DNA of 5,171 nucleotides, taken from NCBI GenBank assembly GCA_964630225.1, contig CAZVUK010000034.1, positions 1 to 5,171 on the forward strand, in the 5' to 3' direction. This DNA is from CAYZRY01 sp964630225. Lineage in GTDB: Bacteria; Bacillota_I; Bacilli_A; RF39; UBA660. The notes beneath the pieces are model-generated. The model ran no database searches, was not told where the DNA came from, and saw only the letters and a list, made by a program, of their open reading frames with translations. Every line of letters starts with the position of its first letter. Position 1 is the first letter of the stretch. Positions 1 through 5,076 of this stretch are shown piece after piece. The translations under genes were made by a program, and so were the position numbers.

Positions 1-631
1 TCTTGGTATATCCATTTTCTAAGACATATTTTGATACATTCATAAAATTTTCATCGTAGTTGTATACTGTCTGACCAAATTTTAACCACATTTCACCCCA
101 GCTGTTACCATCATCTATTATGCTCTTAACTATTTCGTGATTCATAAATTTATTGCCGTTTTGATTATCTAAATCAACAGCATCTTTTCTGCTGTAAACA
201 GTACTTTGAAGATCGCACTCCAGTTTATCACATGCAAAAGCAAACTTAGCTTCTGGCGTTTTTCTGGCATCATATTCGAGAATTAAACTCTCTAGTTCTT
301 CTCCGTTCATAAGATTAGCAAATATTTTACTAATCGCAGCGTGTTCTCTATCTTCTTTGTTAATTCCTGACAATTCAAAAGCTATTTCATCACCAATAAC
401 TGCTTCACCTAAATCGTGAACGGCAAGCATCATAATGACTTTGTTAATATCCACATCGTAATTATATTCAGAAAACATTGCTAGGGCTAACATTTGGACT
501 CCAAAAACATGTTCTGCGACACTTTCAAGTCTCTTTCTGTCGACATTCCAGACAAGCCACCCTGATCTTATAATCCTTTTTAATTTATTACACAACATAT
601 AATATTTAATTACATTTTCTTCTTTAGACAT
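1..631 (-). CDS. HD-domain phosphohydrolase, YfbR/HDDC2-like (3' end outside window)
   Basis: I translated this frame by hand: it is open for 210 codons from ATG 631-629 to the left edge, so the C-terminus is missing. It matches the HD-domain metal-dependent phosphohydrolases typified by E. coli YfbR (5'-deoxynucleotidase) and eukaryotic HDDC2. Visible motifs are SGWLVWNV (residues 23-30, the segment holding R-W in YfbR), VAEHV with His41, AVHDLGEAVIGD (70-81) with His72-Asp73, Glu76 and Asp81, and CDKLECDLQ with Asp135. These are the metal ligands and catalytic residues expected of an active enzyme. The likely role is cytoplasmic removal of phosphate from (deoxy)nucleoside monophosphates; the exact substrate is inferred. 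The protein is already slightly longer than YfbR (about 200 residues), so it may have a short extra C-terminal part. The start is supported by GAGGTG six bases upstream. The gene has its own promoter but could also receive read-through from 695-952. Confidence 0.9.
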   Translation of the reverse strand, partial: MSKEENVIKYYMLCNKLKRIIRSGWLVWNVDRKRLESVAEHVFGVQMLALAMFSEYNYDVDINKVIMMLAVHDLGEAVIGDEIAFELSGINKEDREHAAISKIFANLMNGEELESLILEYDARKTPEAKFAFACDKLECDLQSTVYSRKDAVDLDNQNGNKFMNHEIVKSIIDDGNSWGEMWLKFGQTVYNYDENFMNVSKYVLENGYTK

Positions 632-653
632 AAAAAACACCTCAATGTGAGGC
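632..653 (-). promoter_or_regulatory. Leader hairpin plus U6 overlapping the HD-gene ribosome binding site
   Basis: On the minus strand CCTCA (652-648), loop CAT and TGAGG (644-640) form a 5-bp hairpin, extendable by a G-U pair (653/639). It is followed by GU and six U residues (637-632), then the ATG. The right arm contains the GAGG of the Shine-Dalgarno GAGGTG (643-638). The arrangement could hide the ribosome binding site or act as a weak terminator. From the promoter at 656-685 the expected transcript start is near 649, so the left arm may be incomplete in that mRNA and complete only in read-through transcripts from 695-952. The hairpin is seen in sequence; its regulatory role is inferred. 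Confidence 0.35.
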
Positions 654-655
654 TT

Positions 656-685
656 ATTATAACATATTGTATCTAAGCTTAACAA
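656..685 (-). promoter_or_regulatory. Sigma-A-type promoter of the HD-domain gene
   Basis: On the minus strand: TTGTTA (-35, 685-680), an 18-base spacer and a consensus TATAAT (-10, 661-656), preceded by TGT to give the extended element TGTTATAAT. The predicted start near 649 gives a leader of about 18 bases before the ATG at 631. The promoter lies in the short gap after the stop codon of the 695-952 gene. Confidence 0.65.
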
Positions 686-694
686 TTTATATTA

Positions 695-952
695 TCAATC
701 TTCTGTGTCCTTATTAAAATCTATATGACCACAAGAAAAATTTGACCATTTTGCTTTTATTTGTGGACTTGAATATTCATCACAGTTATAAGTATCATAT
801 AATAAACCTTTATATATTTGATCATTGCACCAACAGTCTACTTTTATTGCAAATATTGGTTTATTTCTATAATAAATACTGATTATATCTAAAACAATAG
901 ATAATACCAAAACAGTTAGAATTATAGCTAATGTTTTTATTCTTTTTTTCAT
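695..952 (-). CDS. Small membrane-anchored, Cys-containing protein of unknown function (85 aa)
   Basis: The protein starts MKKRIK and has one strongly hydrophobic segment at about residues 7-28 (TLAIILTVLVLSIVL and following), so it is probably inserted in the membrane with a roughly 55-residue extracytoplasmic tail. An uncleaved anchor is more likely than a signal peptide, because no convincing cleavage site is seen. The tail has KPIFAIK (31-37), YKGLLYDTYNC (47-57) and KAKWSNFSC (66-74), with four cysteines at 40, 42, 57 and 74. From memory, short clostridial hypothetical proteins share this layout of anchor, [KR]PI[FI], Y.G..Y.TY and a C-terminal aromatic/Cys element; I know no function for them. 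AAGGAG (962-957) lies four bases before the ATG. The stop is TGA. The gene is divergent from 1086-1619 and has no strong terminator of its own before the HD-domain gene. Confidence 0.8.
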   Translation of the reverse strand: MKKRIKTLAIILTVLVLSIVLDIISIYYRNKPIFAIKVDCWCNDQIYKGLLYDTYNCDEYSSPQIKAKWSNFSCGHIDFNKDTED

Positions 953-973
953 AGAACTCCTTTATATATTGTA

Positions 974-982
974 ATTGTAACA
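974..982 (-). promoter_or_regulatory. Possible extended -10 promoter for the 85-aa membrane protein
   Basis: On the minus strand TGTTACAAT (982-974) matches the extended -10 element found before other genes here with one substitution (TACAAT). It sits 21 bases upstream of the ATG at 952, with the AAGGAG site between. The 17-base-spaced -35 (TATTAA, 1002-997) is poor, so recognition would depend on the extended element. A second overlapping TACAAT lies at 973-968. Confidence 0.4.
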
Positions 983-1032
983 TAGCTTCTTTAGTCTTAA
1001 TAGATTGTTTTTACTTCAACAGAACTGTTTTC

Positions 1033-1061
1033 TTGATTTTTTATACTATTTGTGTTATAAT
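1033..1061 (+). promoter_or_regulatory. Strong sigma-A-type promoter for the 177-aa protein gene
   Basis: TTGATT (-35, 1033-1038), exactly 17 bases, then a consensus TATAAT (-10, 1056-1061), with TGT at 1053-1055 forming an extended -10. The predicted start near 1068 leaves a leader of about 18 bases with a full Shine-Dalgarno site. This promoter lies inside the in-frame 5' extension beginning at 1005, which is evidence that translation does not start there. Confidence 0.75.
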
Positions 1062-1073
1062 CAGCACGCATTT

Positions 1074-1079
1074 AGGAGG
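1074..1079 (+). promoter_or_regulatory. Ribosome binding site fixing the start at 1086
   Basis: A full AGGAGG (within TAGGAGGT) is six bases upstream of ATG 1086. The open frame extends upstream to an ATG at 1005, but that ATG has no Shine-Dalgarno and precedes the promoter. The start at 1086 is therefore chosen and the 27 upstream codons discarded. Confidence 0.85.
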
Positions 1080-1085
1080 TATTAT

Positions 1086-1619
1086 ATGAATATATATTTA
1101 ACTGATGATAATTATCAGGAATTACTTAATTTAGTTAATAATGGTGAAAAAATGGGTCAATTACACTTTGTTAAAACTGACTTAAATACATATGAATATA
1201 TCTCATATGATATATACCCTGATTCACTTATTGAAAACAAAAATGAAGAGTTGATTCTTAATACAACTGGTATGAAACATTTCTTTGAGAATCTCTTGCT
1301 AGCTAAAAATGATATTCATTTTGCTTTTAAAAGCAGAAATGAAAATAATAAAATAGAAGCACTCAATAAAAAAGATTTAATTTTTTTAAAAAAGATGCAA
1401 AAGTATAGTGATTTTGTTGCTAAAAGATTACAAAATGACAACGATATTCTATATGTCCAAGCTTTAGTTAGTAAAGAAGATTTAATCTTTATTTATGAAG
1501 ATCCAGAAAATAGAAAAGTTCAAACTGCTAATCTATTTGTATCTAATAGCAAAATAAAAAATAAAATAAATACGAAACAGATGTATATAGATATATTTGG
1601 AAAAGAAAAACAATTGTAA
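1086..1619 (+). CDS. Hypothetical soluble protein, 177 aa, family not recognised
   Basis: I do not recognise this protein. It has no signal peptide or membrane segment, is rich in Asn, Lys and Ile, has no cysteine and looks cytoplasmic. The N-terminal half (1-80) alternates short strand-like stretches (LHFVKTDL, YEYISYDIY) with a helix around 62-73. Residues 95-117 form a basic amphipathic helix (KKDLIFLKKMQKYSDFVAKR). Residues 121-152 look like beta strands (ILYVQALVS, LIFIYED, ANLFVS). No catalytic signature is evident. The start at 1086 is set by AGGAGG and a strong promoter just upstream, so it is probably transcribed alone and well. It diverges from 695-952 and converges on the tRNA-editing gene. 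Its TAA stop (1617-1619) forms the start of the terminator loop. Expression signals make it a real gene; the function is open. Confidence 0.85.
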   Translation: MNIYLTDDNYQELLNLVNNGEKMGQLHFVKTDLNTYEYISYDIYPDSLIENKNEELILNTTGMKHFFENLLLAKNDIHFAFKSRNENNKIEALNKKDLIFLKKMQKYSDFVAKRLQNDNDILYVQALVSKEDLIFIYEDPENRKVQTANLFVSNSKIKNKINTKQMYIDIFGKEKQL

Positions 1620-1634
1620 TCTCAATTGTTTTTT
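1606..1634. terminator. Bidirectional terminator between convergent genes
   Basis: AAAAACAATTG (1606-1616), loop TAATCT (1617-1622) and CAATTGTTTTT (1623-1633) form a perfect 11-bp hairpin. The A-tract on one side and T-tract on the other serve both strands: T6 at 1629-1634 for the plus gene, T5 read from 1610 to 1606 for the minus gene. The plus gene's stop codon falls in the loop, and the minus gene's stop (1635-1633) touches the stem base. Confidence 0.85.
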
Positions 1635-2172
1635 ATAAATCTATAACTATTTCTTTGTGTTTTATATGTGGTAAAAACCTAGTTAACAAATCTTCTGTTT
1701 TGATACTCATATATGTAGTTAATGTCCCATCACTACAAGCATAACTATCACTATTAAACACTTCCCTATCTAGAACTAACTGTATCTTTTGTTCTTTATC
1801 TAAAAGAAGACCAAACACAGTCGCCGCTCCAAACTGAGTTCCAAGTAATGATAGCATTTGTTCCTCGTTAGTAAACGATACTCTCGCTATTTCCAGTTCA
1901 CTACTGAACTTTCTAGTTTCAAATTTTTTATTTCCTGGAAGTACCAATAAATAAAACTTAGTTTTTTGTTGATTGCAAAGAAAAAGTGTTTTGATTACTT
2001 CGACTCCTAATCTTTTTGATATTTCTTCGCAGTCCTCCATTGTATAAGCTTCCTGAGTATCTACTCTATTATAATCTATATTTAACGTTTCTAATGTTGT
2101 ATAAACTTCTTCCTGTAATTTTGTTTTATATTCTTTTGGTGCTGTTTTAATAATATCACTTACGTAAAACAT
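1633..2172 (-). CDS. ProX/YbaK-family aminoacyl-tRNA editing protein (prolyl-tRNA-associated domain)
   Basis: This 179-residue, free-standing protein of the YbaK/ProX (INS-like) fold probably hydrolyses mischarged tRNA, most often Ala-tRNAPro or Cys-tRNAPro, in trans in the cytoplasm. Family marks seen: the helical N-terminus ending TMEDCEEISKRLG (44-56); VIKTLFLCN (59-67) with the likely catalytic Lys61; FYLLVLPGNKKF (73-84); a long helix then FGAATVFGLLLD (114-125), the equivalent of the family's G..SPFGLL turn; QLVLDREV (131-138); and ACSDGTLTTYMSIKTEDLL (145-163). In classical ProX proteins the last motif is usually HPL.NT.T and the Lys is followed by Asn. Here these are CSDGTLTT and K-T. 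From memory a clostridial/Bacilli subfamily has this version, so activity is likely but the substrate could differ. AAGGAGG (2185-2179) is six bases before the ATG. It is a single-gene unit ending at the shared terminator. Confidence 0.9.
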   Translation of the reverse strand: MFYVSDIIKTAPKEYKTKLQEEVYTTLETLNIDYNRVDTQEAYTMEDCEEISKRLGVEVIKTLFLCNQQKTKFYLLVLPGNKKFETRKFSSELEIARVSFTNEEQMLSLLGTQFGAATVFGLLLDKEQKIQLVLDREVFNSDSYACSDGTLTTYMSIKTEDLLTRFLPHIKHKEIVIDL

Positions 2173-2203
2173 TTATTTCCTCCTTTCTTTTATTTAAGTC
2201 TTT

Positions 2204-2232
2204 AGTGTATGGGGAATGGAAATAATAACCAA
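2204..2232 (-). promoter_or_regulatory. Possible promoter of the tRNA-editing gene
   Basis: The best candidate on the minus strand is TTGGTT (2232-2227), 17 bases, TACACT (2209-2204), giving a leader of about 25 bases to the ATG at 2172. An alternative further upstream is TTAAAC (2272-2267), 16 bases, TATGAT (2250-2245). Neither has the TGTTATAAT element of the other promoters here. The 135-base gap holds nothing else that I can support. Confidence 0.35.
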
Positions 2233-2282
2233 AAATGTTCATATATCATATAAATCATCTCTTTCTGTTTAAGTATTGTATC

Positions 2283-2311
2283 AAAAATAATCATATTTTA
2301 CTATGATTATT
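2283..2311 (-). terminator. Terminator of the 245-aa membrane protein gene
   Basis: On the minus strand AATAATCATA (2311-2302), loop GTAAAA (2301-2296) and TATGATTATT (2295-2286) form a perfect 10-bp hairpin followed by further T residues (2285-2283). The TAA stop of the gene (2309-2307) lies inside the first arm. The stem is almost all A-T and so may be a modest terminator. Confidence 0.7.
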
Positions 2312-3044
2312 CAATCGCAATATATTTCAAAAAATCTAGAACGTAAGCTTTATCAAATCGATCTTCACCGTAGAAGCTAAAAAAATATATTCTTTTATCT
2401 TTTTCTATTCTAAGTTCTCTATAAGTGTCGAAATTCATCATATAACCACTTAAATCTCCATCTATTAAAGTTATATCATCAGACATGGTCATCATAGTCG
2501 AACTTAAACTAAAGAGCGTGTATCTTTCTTTTAAATCACTGTTACTAGTAAACAAACCGTGTTTACTATCTATATTTTTTCTTAAATAATCAATTAAATT
2601 TCTTTCGGTCACTATTTTATGCTTATTTAAATATTTTTTTGATATAAGGCTTGCTGATCTATTATCATTATCTCCAAATATAAGTTTATCCGCTGATAGA
2701 CTATCGACATAGTTAAATGTTTCTCCATATTGAAACATATACTTTAGTTGATCGTTTTCTCTAAGCTTAAAAGATATATAAACACTGTTAGGATCTTCGA
2801 CCAAACTACTTTCCATATCATCAAAATCATTTCTTATCTTAATATTTTGAAAGGCTGTATATTCTCTATCTTCGAGTAAGTTGCTAGTAATATTTACTGT
2901 TTCTACTTTTTGTTTATCAATTACTTCTAAGAATTCTTTATCTTTTAAATTATCTAAACTATAAAACCAAATCTTATATACTTTATAACTGCAAAAAGCA
3001 AGTAACGCAAAGACGATCAACCATACTATATACTTCTTTTTCAT
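2307..3044 (-). CDS. Membrane-anchored protein of unknown function (245 aa)
   Basis: I do not recognise this protein. It begins MKKKYIVWLIVFALLAFCSY: a basic start followed by one hydrophobic segment at about residues 6-20. It probably has one N-terminal transmembrane anchor with the remaining ~220 residues outside the cytoplasm. Cys18 is preceded by Leu-Ala-Phe, a poor lipobox, so a lipoprotein is unlikely. The outer part is a charged mix of helix and strand: a helical stretch at 32-48, strand-like VYISFKL (88-94), helix KHKIVTERNLIDYLRKN (141-157) and a C-terminal strand-turn-helix RIYFFSFYGEDRFDKAYVLDFLKYI (within 218-242). No catalytic motif is evident. AGGAG (3055-3051) is six bases before the ATG. 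It follows the terminator of the three-gene operon and has its own promoter, so it is probably a separate unit. Confidence 0.85.
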   Translation of the reverse strand: MKKKYIVWLIVFALLAFCSYKVYKIWFYSLDNLKDKEFLEVIDKQKVETVNITSNLLEDREYTAFQNIKIRNDFDDMESSLVEDPNSVYISFKLRENDQLKYMFQYGETFNYVDSLSADKLIFGDNDNRSASLISKKYLNKHKIVTERNLIDYLRKNIDSKHGLFTSNSDLKERYTLFSLSSTMMTMSDDITLIDGDLSGYMMNFDTYRELRIEKDKRIYFFSFYGEDRFDKAYVLDFLKYIAIE

Positions 3045-3065
3045 AATACACTCCTACATATTATA

Positions 3066-3094
3066 AGTATAACAAATATAGAAACAAAATTGAA
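3066..3094 (-). promoter_or_regulatory. Probable promoter of the 245-aa membrane protein gene
   Basis: On the minus strand TTCAAT (3094-3089), 17 bases, TATACT (3071-3066), with TGT before it to give TGTTATACT. The leader would be only about 15 bases. An overlapping alternative, TTGTTT (3087-3082), 16 bases, TATAAT (3065-3060), would start transcription inside the Shine-Dalgarno site and is less likely. Confidence 0.5.
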
Positions 3095-3106
3095 CTTTAA
3101 ATATAA

Positions 3107-3133
3107 TAAAAAAGATGCTTTACATCTTCTTTA
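3107..3133 (-). terminator. Terminator of the three-gene operon
   Basis: On the minus strand AAGATG (3128-3123), loop TAAAG (3122-3118) and CATCTT (3117-3112) form a hairpin. It extends through a G-U and four A-T pairs to 3133/3107 and merges with a T-tract (3113-3108). The TAA stop of the 70-aa gene (3122-3120) is in the loop. Confidence 0.75.
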
Positions 3134-3332
3134 TTTTAACTTTATTATTATCTTTCCAATCAGAGAAGTTTGTTTCTTCGCCTGTATTAGTATTTTTATC
3201 AAAAAACCTATAACTCATACTTCTTTTTTCATCACTTATATAACTTTCATCACGTGAATCAACTTGCATTATTTCAACTTCGTCCCTAAAGACACCTCTA
3301 TATATCTTCTCTATAAATGTTTCTTTTCCCAT
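3120..3332 (-). CDS. Small charged hypothetical protein (70 aa), third gene of operon
   Basis: I do not recognise this protein. It is short, hydrophilic and highly charged, has no cysteine, signal or membrane segment, and is probably partly disordered. The N-terminus (ETFIEKIYRGVF, 4-15) could be a short amphipathic helix. The middle is acidic (EVEIMQVDSRDE, 18-29), and the tail is Asn/Lys-rich and ends KVKIKKM. It lies 17 bases after the stop of the 93-aa gene with no promoter between, and a terminator follows, so it is the last gene of the operon. The start at 3332 is supported by position rather than by a good Shine-Dalgarno: only GGGGG is present, four bases upstream. The in-frame Met22 has no better site. 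It might be a small partner of the two larger products; that is inference from position only. Confidence 0.7.
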   Translation of the reverse strand: MGKETFIEKIYRGVFRDEVEIMQVDSRDESYISDEKRSMSYRFFDKNTNTGEETNFSDWKDNNKVKIKKM

Positions 3333-3336
3333 CTTT

Positions 3337-3341
3337 CCCCC
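3337..3341 (-). promoter_or_regulatory. Atypical ribosome binding site GGGGG of the 70-aa gene
   Basis: All other genes here have AGGAG or GAGGTG-like sites. This gene has GGGGGAAAG directly before its ATG. GGGGG still pairs with CCUCC of 16S rRNA except at one position (G-U), but it is weaker. Translation may depend on ribosomes arriving from the gene upstream. Confidence 0.45.
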
Positions 3342-3349
3342 ATTAATTT

Positions 3350-3631
3350 TTACAGTAATACAACTGTATCTATATTATCTCGCAGCCTTTCAATTAAGTC
3401 ATCTTTTTTATACTTAGTAAATATATTTTTAAAGATTGTTGGCTCTTGTAAGAATATTTCAGCATATTTAACAAATATTTCTCTAGCATTGCTTATTCCA
3501 TAATCTTCAAGAAAATTTATATTACTTTCAACTAAATCTTTTTTCATCAGTAGTTTATCGATAACTAAATCTAAGTTGTTTTCTTTTATAAAATCGATAT
3601 CTTCTTCACTGAAGTTCAAATATTCTCTCAT
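3350..3631 (-). CDS. Helical hypothetical protein (93 aa), translationally coupled second gene of operon
   Basis: The protein appears almost wholly alpha-helical, with no cysteine, tryptophan, signal or membrane segment. Helices can be read at about 8-30 (SEEDIDFIKENNLDLVIDKL), 32-44, 48-61 (NAREIFVKYAEIFL), 64-74 and 76-93. The unit from NFLEDYGI (39-46) through YAEIFLQEP (56-64) to IFTKY (70-74) resembles a helix-turn-helix repeat of the kind found in helical-repeat scaffolds. A similar pattern occurs in the large neighbour at about 337-373. From memory, related helical hypothetical proteins exist in uncultured gut Bacillota; no function is known to me. Its ATG (3631-3629) overlaps the TAA of the large gene (3633-3631) as TAATG, and AAAGGA (3644-3639) is seven bases upstream, so the two products are probably made in fixed proportion. 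Confidence 0.8.
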   Translation of the reverse strand: MREYLNFSEEDIDFIKENNLDLVIDKLLMKKDLVESNINFLEDYGISNAREIFVKYAEIFLQEPTIFKNIFTKYKKDDLIERLRDNIDTVVLL

Positions 3632-5052
3632 TAGGCAATCCTTTCTAATACTTTCTCTCTTTTATCAAATTCAACTACTTTAGCAATAGGTAAATTCATT
3701 GTTGTAATCGGATGAACCTTATTTAAATATTCTGGATCTTGTCCTGCTTCTTTGGCTCTTTCTTCAAAACTATTATAGTATGGTGATGATAATTTTTGAA
3801 TACTTATATGTTTAGGATTTTCTCCTCTAGAATAAACAGTTAATAAATTATCTTGTAAAACATTATTATCATTAGTAAATATCACATCAAGCATAGATGA
3901 AAAGTCTTTCTCTTTGTTATCTTTACCTATTCCTTTAAAAGTACTTAATGTCTCTTCGAGATTTTTGATATTATCAAGTACTAAGAATTCATCGTAATAG
4001 TTAGATACATCAGTTAGTGGTATTTCATATTCTGCTAAAACATTTTTAAGTTGAATAAATTTTTCGCTAGACATATTACGCATTAAATTATTTTTTTGTC
4101 CTTCACTAAGGTTCATTTTATCAAGTCCAACATACTGATTCATACTATAATCAACTATTGGTTCTGCCTCTACTTCTCTTTCAACGACACGAACATTTTC
4201 TTCATCTACTTCATTAAATCTAGGCATTTTTTTATAGTTTTCTTCTGTTTGCGTTTCAATTTCAAGCGTTTTTTGGTTTTCGATTTGTTCTGATTCTAAT
4301 TTAATTTCTTCAATTTCGGCCTCATCTAAGTTTTTGGCCTCTTCTGTATCGGCTTCTACTAGTGGTTCTTCAAGCTCTTCTGCTGCCTCTAAAATTTCGA
4401 CAGGCTCTTCCTGACTCGCTATTTTTTCCTGGCTGACAATTAAAGCTTCTGCTCCTAAATCATCTTGAAGTGGTTCTTCAAGATCTTCTATTAGATCTTC
4501 TTTTACTGTTTCAAGCTCAATTTTATTAAGTTCTTCTTTATACGTAATTAAATCACTATTGATACGATTTATCGCTTCATTTGTTTGATTTATCACATTA
4601 CTATAATTATCCTGAAGTTTTGGAAATAATTCTTCAAGTGCCAGATTCTCATCCCTTAAAATAGTCATCTGTTCTTTTAATTTAGCCATCTCTTCGGCTG
4701 TTTTTGCTTTATCACTATTTATAACAGCAGCTACTTCATCTCTTTTGCTAGCTGCATCATTAAGCATAGCTTCTAACTTATCAGGACCGAGTAGCTTATG
4801 TTCTTCACTAACGGCTTTAATGCCATCAATATGAGCGTTAACTTTGTCGTAATCTTCTTGGACATCTCTAAGCTGATTATCAAAATTGATAATCTCATCA
4901 TTAAGACTAGCTACATTTAAATTAAGTTTAGTTATCTCATCGATGTTGCTATCCTCTTTCGCTTTATACTGATTATTCGTCTCTGTAAAAGCTGTTTCTA
5001 CCGCTTTTATATTATCGATTAAATTATTTGATAGTTCGATTAGCTCTTCCAT
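3631..5052 (-). CDS. Coiled-coil protein with acidic linker and C-terminal domain (473 aa), first gene of operon
   Basis: The overall sequence is not a family I recognise. Three parts are visible. (1) Residues 1-178 are helical. From Ile40 to Ile78 the core positions I40, L43, V47, L50, I54, F57, L61, V64, Y68, V71, I75 and I78 follow an unbroken 3-4 heptad spacing, a textbook coiled coil. A second helical stretch (93-178) is broken near Pro90 and Pro144. (2) Residues 179-300 are Glu-rich, probably disordered, with LEEPL twice (191-195, 227-231) and related EEPV (215-218) and AEPI (296-299). (3) Residues 301-473 form a helical, probably globular domain (LKNVLAEYEIPLTDVSNYYDEFLVL, within 335-359) and end in a Pro-containing tail (VHPITTMNLPIAKVVEF). 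There is no Cys, Trp, signal peptide or membrane segment, so it is cytoplasmic. The layout suggests a scaffold, cell-division or chromosome-associated protein, but that is inference from architecture. AGGAG (5064-5060) is seven bases before the ATG. Confidence 0.85.
   Translation of the reverse strand: MEELIELSNNLIDNIKAVETAFTETNNQYKAKEDSNIDEITKLNLNVASLNDEIINFDNQLRDVQEDYDKVNAHIDGIKAVSEEHKLLGPDKLEAMLNDAASKRDEVAAVINSDKAKTAEEMAKLKEQMTILRDENLALEELFPKLQDNYSNVINQTNEAINRINSDLITYKEELNKIELETVKEDLIEDLEEPLQDDLGAEALIVSQEKIASQEEPVEILEAAEELEEPLVEADTEEAKNLDEAEIEEIKLESEQIENQKTLEIETQTEENYKKMPRFNEVDEENVRVVEREVEAEPIVDYSMNQYVGLDKMNLSEGQKNNLMRNMSSEKFIQLKNVLAEYEIPLTDVSNYYDEFLVLDNIKNLEETLSTFKGIGKDNKEKDFSSMLDVIFTNDNNVLQDNLLTVYSRGENPKHISIQKLSSPYYNSFEERAKEAGQDPEYLNKVHPITTMNLPIAKVVEFDKREKVLERIA
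4361..4488 (-). repeat. 20-bp imperfect direct repeat in the acidic-linker coding region
   Basis: On the plus strand AGTGGTTCTTCAAG is found at 4361-4374 and again at 4469-4482. The similarity continues to 4380 and 4488, giving 19 of 20 identical bases. The two copies encode EELEEPL and EDLEEPL in the same frame, 36 codons apart, consistent with linker growth by internal duplication. Confidence 0.6.
4462..4484 (-). repeat. Perfect 9-bp inverted repeat inside the 473-aa gene
   Basis: ATCTTGAAG (4462-4470), loop TGGTT (4471-4475), CTTCAAGAT (4476-4484) on the plus strand. It would form a stable hairpin in the mRNA at codons for DLEEPLQD. There is no T-tract after it, so it is not a terminator. 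It may be a by-product of the repetitive Glu/Leu/Asp codons. Confidence 0.5.
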
Positions 5053-5076
5053 ATTGCCACTCCTATTCTATTATTA

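Noticed and set aside
1..631. Use of the Mollicutes code (TGA as Trp)
   Set aside because: Trp is encoded by TGG in this gene and elsewhere, no internal TGA interrupts any gene, and TGA is used as the stop of the 695-952 gene.
1005..1085. In-frame N-terminal extension of the 177-aa protein from an ATG at 1005
   Set aside because: It overlaps the promoter (1033-1061), has no Shine-Dalgarno, and the AGGAGG at 1074-1079 marks ATG 1086 as the start.
2210..2254. Short plus-strand frame beginning ATGGGGAATGG
   Set aside because: Only about 14 codons, with no Shine-Dalgarno or promoter.
2991..3044. Lipoprotein signal (LLAFC) in the 245-aa protein
   Set aside because: Phe directly before Cys18 is not accepted in a normal lipobox, which needs Gly, Ala or Ser; a plain membrane anchor fits better.
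3264..3503. Plus-strand open frame of 79 codons
   Set aside because: It lies opposite two well-supported minus-strand genes, has no ribosome binding site, and its composition looks like a reverse-strand shadow.
4096..4293. Plus-strand open frame of 65 codons, rich in Phe and Ile
   Set aside because: It is antisense to the Glu/Lys-rich part of the 473-aa gene, which makes Phe/Leu/Ser-rich frames by composition alone. It has no ribosome binding site.
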